From: Saccoglossus kowalevskii
Lineage: Eukaryota; Hemichordata; Enteropneusta; Harrimaniidae
Direction of reading: 5' to 3'
DNA: 10,975 nt
NCBI RefSeq assembly: GCF_000003605.2
Contig: NW_003121433.1
Coordinates: 17,776-28,750 of the forward strand
The notes beneath the pieces were generated by a model that made no database searches, was not told the origin of the DNA, and saw only the letters and a list, made by a program, of their open reading frames with translations. Positions 8,295 to 10,975 of this stretch are shown piece after piece. The translations under genes and the position numbers were made by a program. Positions within the stretch are counted from its first letter, which is position 1. Every line of letters starts with the position of its first letter.

Positions 8295-8364
<70 letters not shown>
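8263..8364 (+). repeat. Stem-loop, AATAAA and (ATT)23 array: retroposon-like 3' tail
   Basis: TAGAAATA (8263-8270) pairs perfectly with TATTTCTA (8274-8281) over a CTG loop. AATAAA follows at 8289-8294, and 23 uninterrupted ATT units fill 8296-8364. The order of hairpin, polyadenylation signal and simple-repeat tail is typical of 3' ends of some L2/CR1-type LINEs and the SINEs that borrow their tails. The microsatellite itself is certain; the retroposon reading is inference, and no 5' part or target duplication was identified. Confidence 0.6.
8296..8364 (+). repeat. (ATT)23 microsatellite
   Basis: This is an uninterrupted 69-base trinucleotide array. Perfect arrays of this length usually vary in copy number among individuals, and the assembled length may be approximate. 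Confidence 0.97.
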
Positions 8365-8366
<2 letters not shown>

Positions 8367-9102
8367 TAATGCATTGCAATACAACTAATTCAAATTGAAA
8401 GAAATTACAATATAAAGTATTCATCAGTAATACTTCTCAAAGGCGTATTTCGCGGTCAGTGTTATTTACGAAAATAATTTATAATTTTATAAACTTGCTT
8501 GGCAATACCCACCCCAAGTAGATATAATGTGTACATATTTTAATAAATAAAGATATACTAACAAAAATGAAATATTAATTATTTCATATTTTATTATATA
8601 ACCTGCACAACAGTAATCCATATTTTCCTTGCTAGAATGATGTGTAACTTTATACGGCATTCCAACACAAGTTCACAACTGGCGATTTAGCAGTACTAGG
8701 GATTGTCAACTGATTACCTAACATGTTTAGGTTCATGCGCTGCAAGTTGCAGGGCACGTACCTAAGCGGCCGCCCCTCAGCAAATAATTAAGCCAAGGCA
8801 TTTTCGATGTCAAAATCGCGAAACTCTCCCTTTTTATGCAAACTGGGAAGTTCGAATTACTAAACGAAGTACAGGACGACGAAGCTTAGATATCCAGGAA
8901 CCAACACATACCAAAAATTATATCTCAAAAGTGAATATTCGTGGTGTATTTGGTATAAGGTAGTAAATACTAGTATCTAGAAAAATTACGAGCACGTGCG
9001 GCGCCAACGAATCAAATTACTACGTGACTGATTAACCGGAAATAAAGCGTGACCTATAATATGTGTCCTGTATGCAAATGTTCCTGAAAAATCGGCCAAT
9101 AG
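8365..9102. other. No gene or strong repeat recognised
   Basis: This is AT-rich DNA with short frames only. A small palindrome CTGCAA-G-TTGCAG lies at 8740-8752, next to a GC-rich patch containing GCGGCCGC at about 8766. An octamer ATGCAAAT (POU-type site) occurs at about 9072-9079. None is convincing on its own. Confidence 0.4.
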
Positions 9103-9530
9103 CAATGGGCTTTATATATGCCGAGTATACGCAAAATGTACGTAGATCTGCGCCGATGTTAATTATGTGTACTGGTTTATTGCGTGACCGTAAACGCTAC
9201 GTATACGTTGATCTACGTCAGTATTAACTCTGTGTAGTGGTTTATCACGTGTCCGTATATACTACGTATACGTAGGAATACGTTAGACAACATTGTTCTG
9301 CATTATATGTACGTTAATGTGTGCACTGTATACTTCCGGTCTCCGTAAATATACTGCTGTGTATATTTACGTATCAGTATGTTCCGAATGTGTGAATATA
9401 CGCTATGTATTCCCCGTACACACGTTGAATGTACGTGTGTGCGCCGACCAACCTATATCTTCGAATATCGGGAATATACGCGTGCGAAAACGCTAATGTA
9501 CGCGCCGTATATCAACGATTTTTCCCAGTG
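9103..9530 (-). repeat. CpG-rich alternating purine-pyrimidine island, copy 2
   Basis: The block is rich in TACGTA and GTATAC strings, with about 37 CpG in 9121-9520 by my count, roughly twice what its base composition predicts. Its right end (9515-9530), read on the minus strand, is CACTGGGAAAAATCGT, one mismatch from the start of copy 1 at 4198-4213. Its left end CAATGGGC (9103-9110) is a decayed form of the same end, so the block may be a 428-bp element with short inverted termini. Inside, a 64-base segment at 9145-9208 recurs at 9210-9273 with 50 of 64 matches and a period of 65; a third, weaker copy is around 9313-9349. No coding potential beyond composition-driven frames is seen. Confidence 0.55.
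9145..9273 (+). repeat. Diverged 65-base tandem duplication
   Basis: Segments 9145-9208 and 9210-9273 align without gaps at 78% identity. Both begin GATCT and end CTACGTATACGT. Ten of the 14 differences are transitions, many at CpG positions, as expected from methylated-cytosine decay. Confidence 0.8.
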
Positions 9531-10975
9531 ATGTCTACAATTTATACGTAATGTGCAATGACATAAATTATAAACTTGGAATTCTGTGTATCAAAACAAG
9601 AATCAGCTAAAGTTATATGTTGGTAGCTACTGAATGTATGTTTGCTAAGGTGTTGCTGAACATGTTGGGTGGAGATCCAATTTAATCATTTCATTGTTTA
9701 CTCCAAATGTTTCTCAACATAATTCCATATTTTGTTGATATTTGTTCATTTATTTACTTGATTATTTTTTCTTTGATACTTGTATTATTTATACACCAAC
9801 ACAATACTTTATTTAGTATTTGTGTCACTTATTCTTTATGTTTTGACTGGTGGCCGGTTTATAGAAGTAAGATTGCTTACACAGTGCTTATTTGAAGCTG
9901 TGCTCTCTCCATTACAAAATGAAAGTTATTAGTTAGTGCGCTTCTTGTTTATTGGTGAAATGACAATAGAGCTGTTAAAGTGCACTGAATAAATATTAAT
10001 TGTACATGAAACGTAATTTCCATCGTATTCTCTAATGTTTCCACGTATGGGTAGAAGATACTATTATATAGCAATAATGTTCGTAAATTGTCTTGATTTT
10101 GTATTTTTTTACATGACATGGCAGGATCATGCACATACAATTATGTTGGATAAAATGGGAGAAATACAAAATATTGTGTTTTCAAGAGTATATTGTAATA
10201 CTCATTTTGATATCATAGTATAGTCTGGTGTATTACACATAAAACATGATTCAATTATGTTGGGCAAATTGGTTCAAAAGTAATTAAATTCGTCCATCAC
10301 TGCTGCGTATACATATATTAGTAGCGATATTTCTCTGAACATGCACACATAACATATTTCCCGTACTTTGAACTGTTTTCTTAAGTCTTAAATAATATAA
10401 GTTGTTCACTTGTTTTTCGAAAAAGGTATCATAGATCTCCTGATTTAGAATTTAGCATGCAACTAAGATTATATTGTATAACGATTAACAACAAATATTA
10501 ATTTGAACTAAAAGTCACTTTCAACCATTTCTTTGACATAAGCTTTTCGTCGCTAGGGGCACAAATAACAAGAACAAAATATACCCGGGTGCGTTGCATA
10601 CTGACTGATATTTTTGAAAGCCAGACGGCTGATTGGCGTTCCGCTTACCTAAAAGAAACAGATTTTGTTTGGGTGTAGCCATGGTAGGATTTGAACTTAA
10701 CCTTAAACTTAAATATGGGCCCACGCACCGAGGATTTTTACCCCACGATTTGTGGGAGGAGATGCGTTTTGCGCGAGTGTGTCCTATTTGTTGCAGCTGT
10801 CATGGCAACGGTAGGTCAGTATTTCTTTTTAAGATTTTACTACCTTGATTTCAAGGACAATCCCAGCAGAGCGGTTCGCTAATTAACGCCTTCAATACAA
10901 ACACTAACCATTCTATTTGATATATCCACGTAGCCTTATACAACGTCGCTCTAAACTCGTTTATACCATTCTGTC
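9531..10975. other. No gene confidently recognised
   Basis: Open frames here are short (71 codons or fewer), overlap one another on both strands, and carry no recognised domain. The part at 10545-10870 is somewhat richer in GC. One frame there has the cysteine cluster CPICCSCHGNG at about 10780-10812, followed by GGTAGGTCAG, which could mimic a donor, but the spacing does not fit a trefoil domain and no acceptor stands out. Further exons of the trefoil gene could still lie beyond the window. Confidence 0.4.

Noticed and set aside
8296-8364. CRISPR-like or coding repeat
   Set aside because: It is a plain trinucleotide array without spacers.
10688-10697. Minus-strand GTTCAAATCC resembling a tRNA or SINE B box
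   Set aside because: The flanking bases cannot form a T stem and no A box is found at the expected distance.
10780-10812. Cysteine cluster in a plus-strand frame as a further trefoil exon
   Set aside because: The spacing does not match a trefoil domain, and no upstream acceptor in a fitting phase was seen.

Overview
This is intron-rich, AT-rich eukaryotic nuclear DNA. No bacterial operon, ribosome binding site or long uninterrupted coding frame is visible. A single-domain secreted trefoil (P-type) protein with phase-1 introns, among several miniature transposons and a long ATT microsatellite, suggests an animal. The abundance of small inverted-repeat elements fits an invertebrate, perhaps a marine deuterostome, mollusc or cnidarian. 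That placement is inference; the sequence does not name the species.

The one gene I can support is on the + strand. Exon 1 (1849-1927) encodes an N-terminal signal peptide and ends at a GTAAGT donor. Intron 1 covers 1928-3291. Exon 2 (3292-3423) encodes one six-cysteine trefoil domain and ends at another phase-1 donor. No convincing third exon is visible, so the gene probably continues through a long second intron, perhaps past the window.

The rest is mainly repeat-derived or featureless: a tandem 20-mer (4121-4160); two related CpG-rich, alternating purine-pyrimidine islands (about 4198-4480 and 9103-9530) sharing a 16-base end motif in opposite orientation; a repeat cluster (5049-5384); a 702-bp miniature DNA transposon with 39-bp inverted termini and TTA target duplication (5420-6121); a 686-bp element with 80-bp inverted arms 96% identical (7166-7851); and a stem-loop, AATAAA and (ATT)23 tail (8263-8364) that looks like the 3' end of a retroposon. 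Two short open stretches, 6439-6597 (-) and 6828-7046 (+), are weak exon candidates. If the trefoil gene extends to the right, all of these elements would lie in its second intron.

No clear new multi-gene system is present. The best leads are the paired CpG-rich islands, the 80-bp-arm element, and the short-loop trefoil domain.
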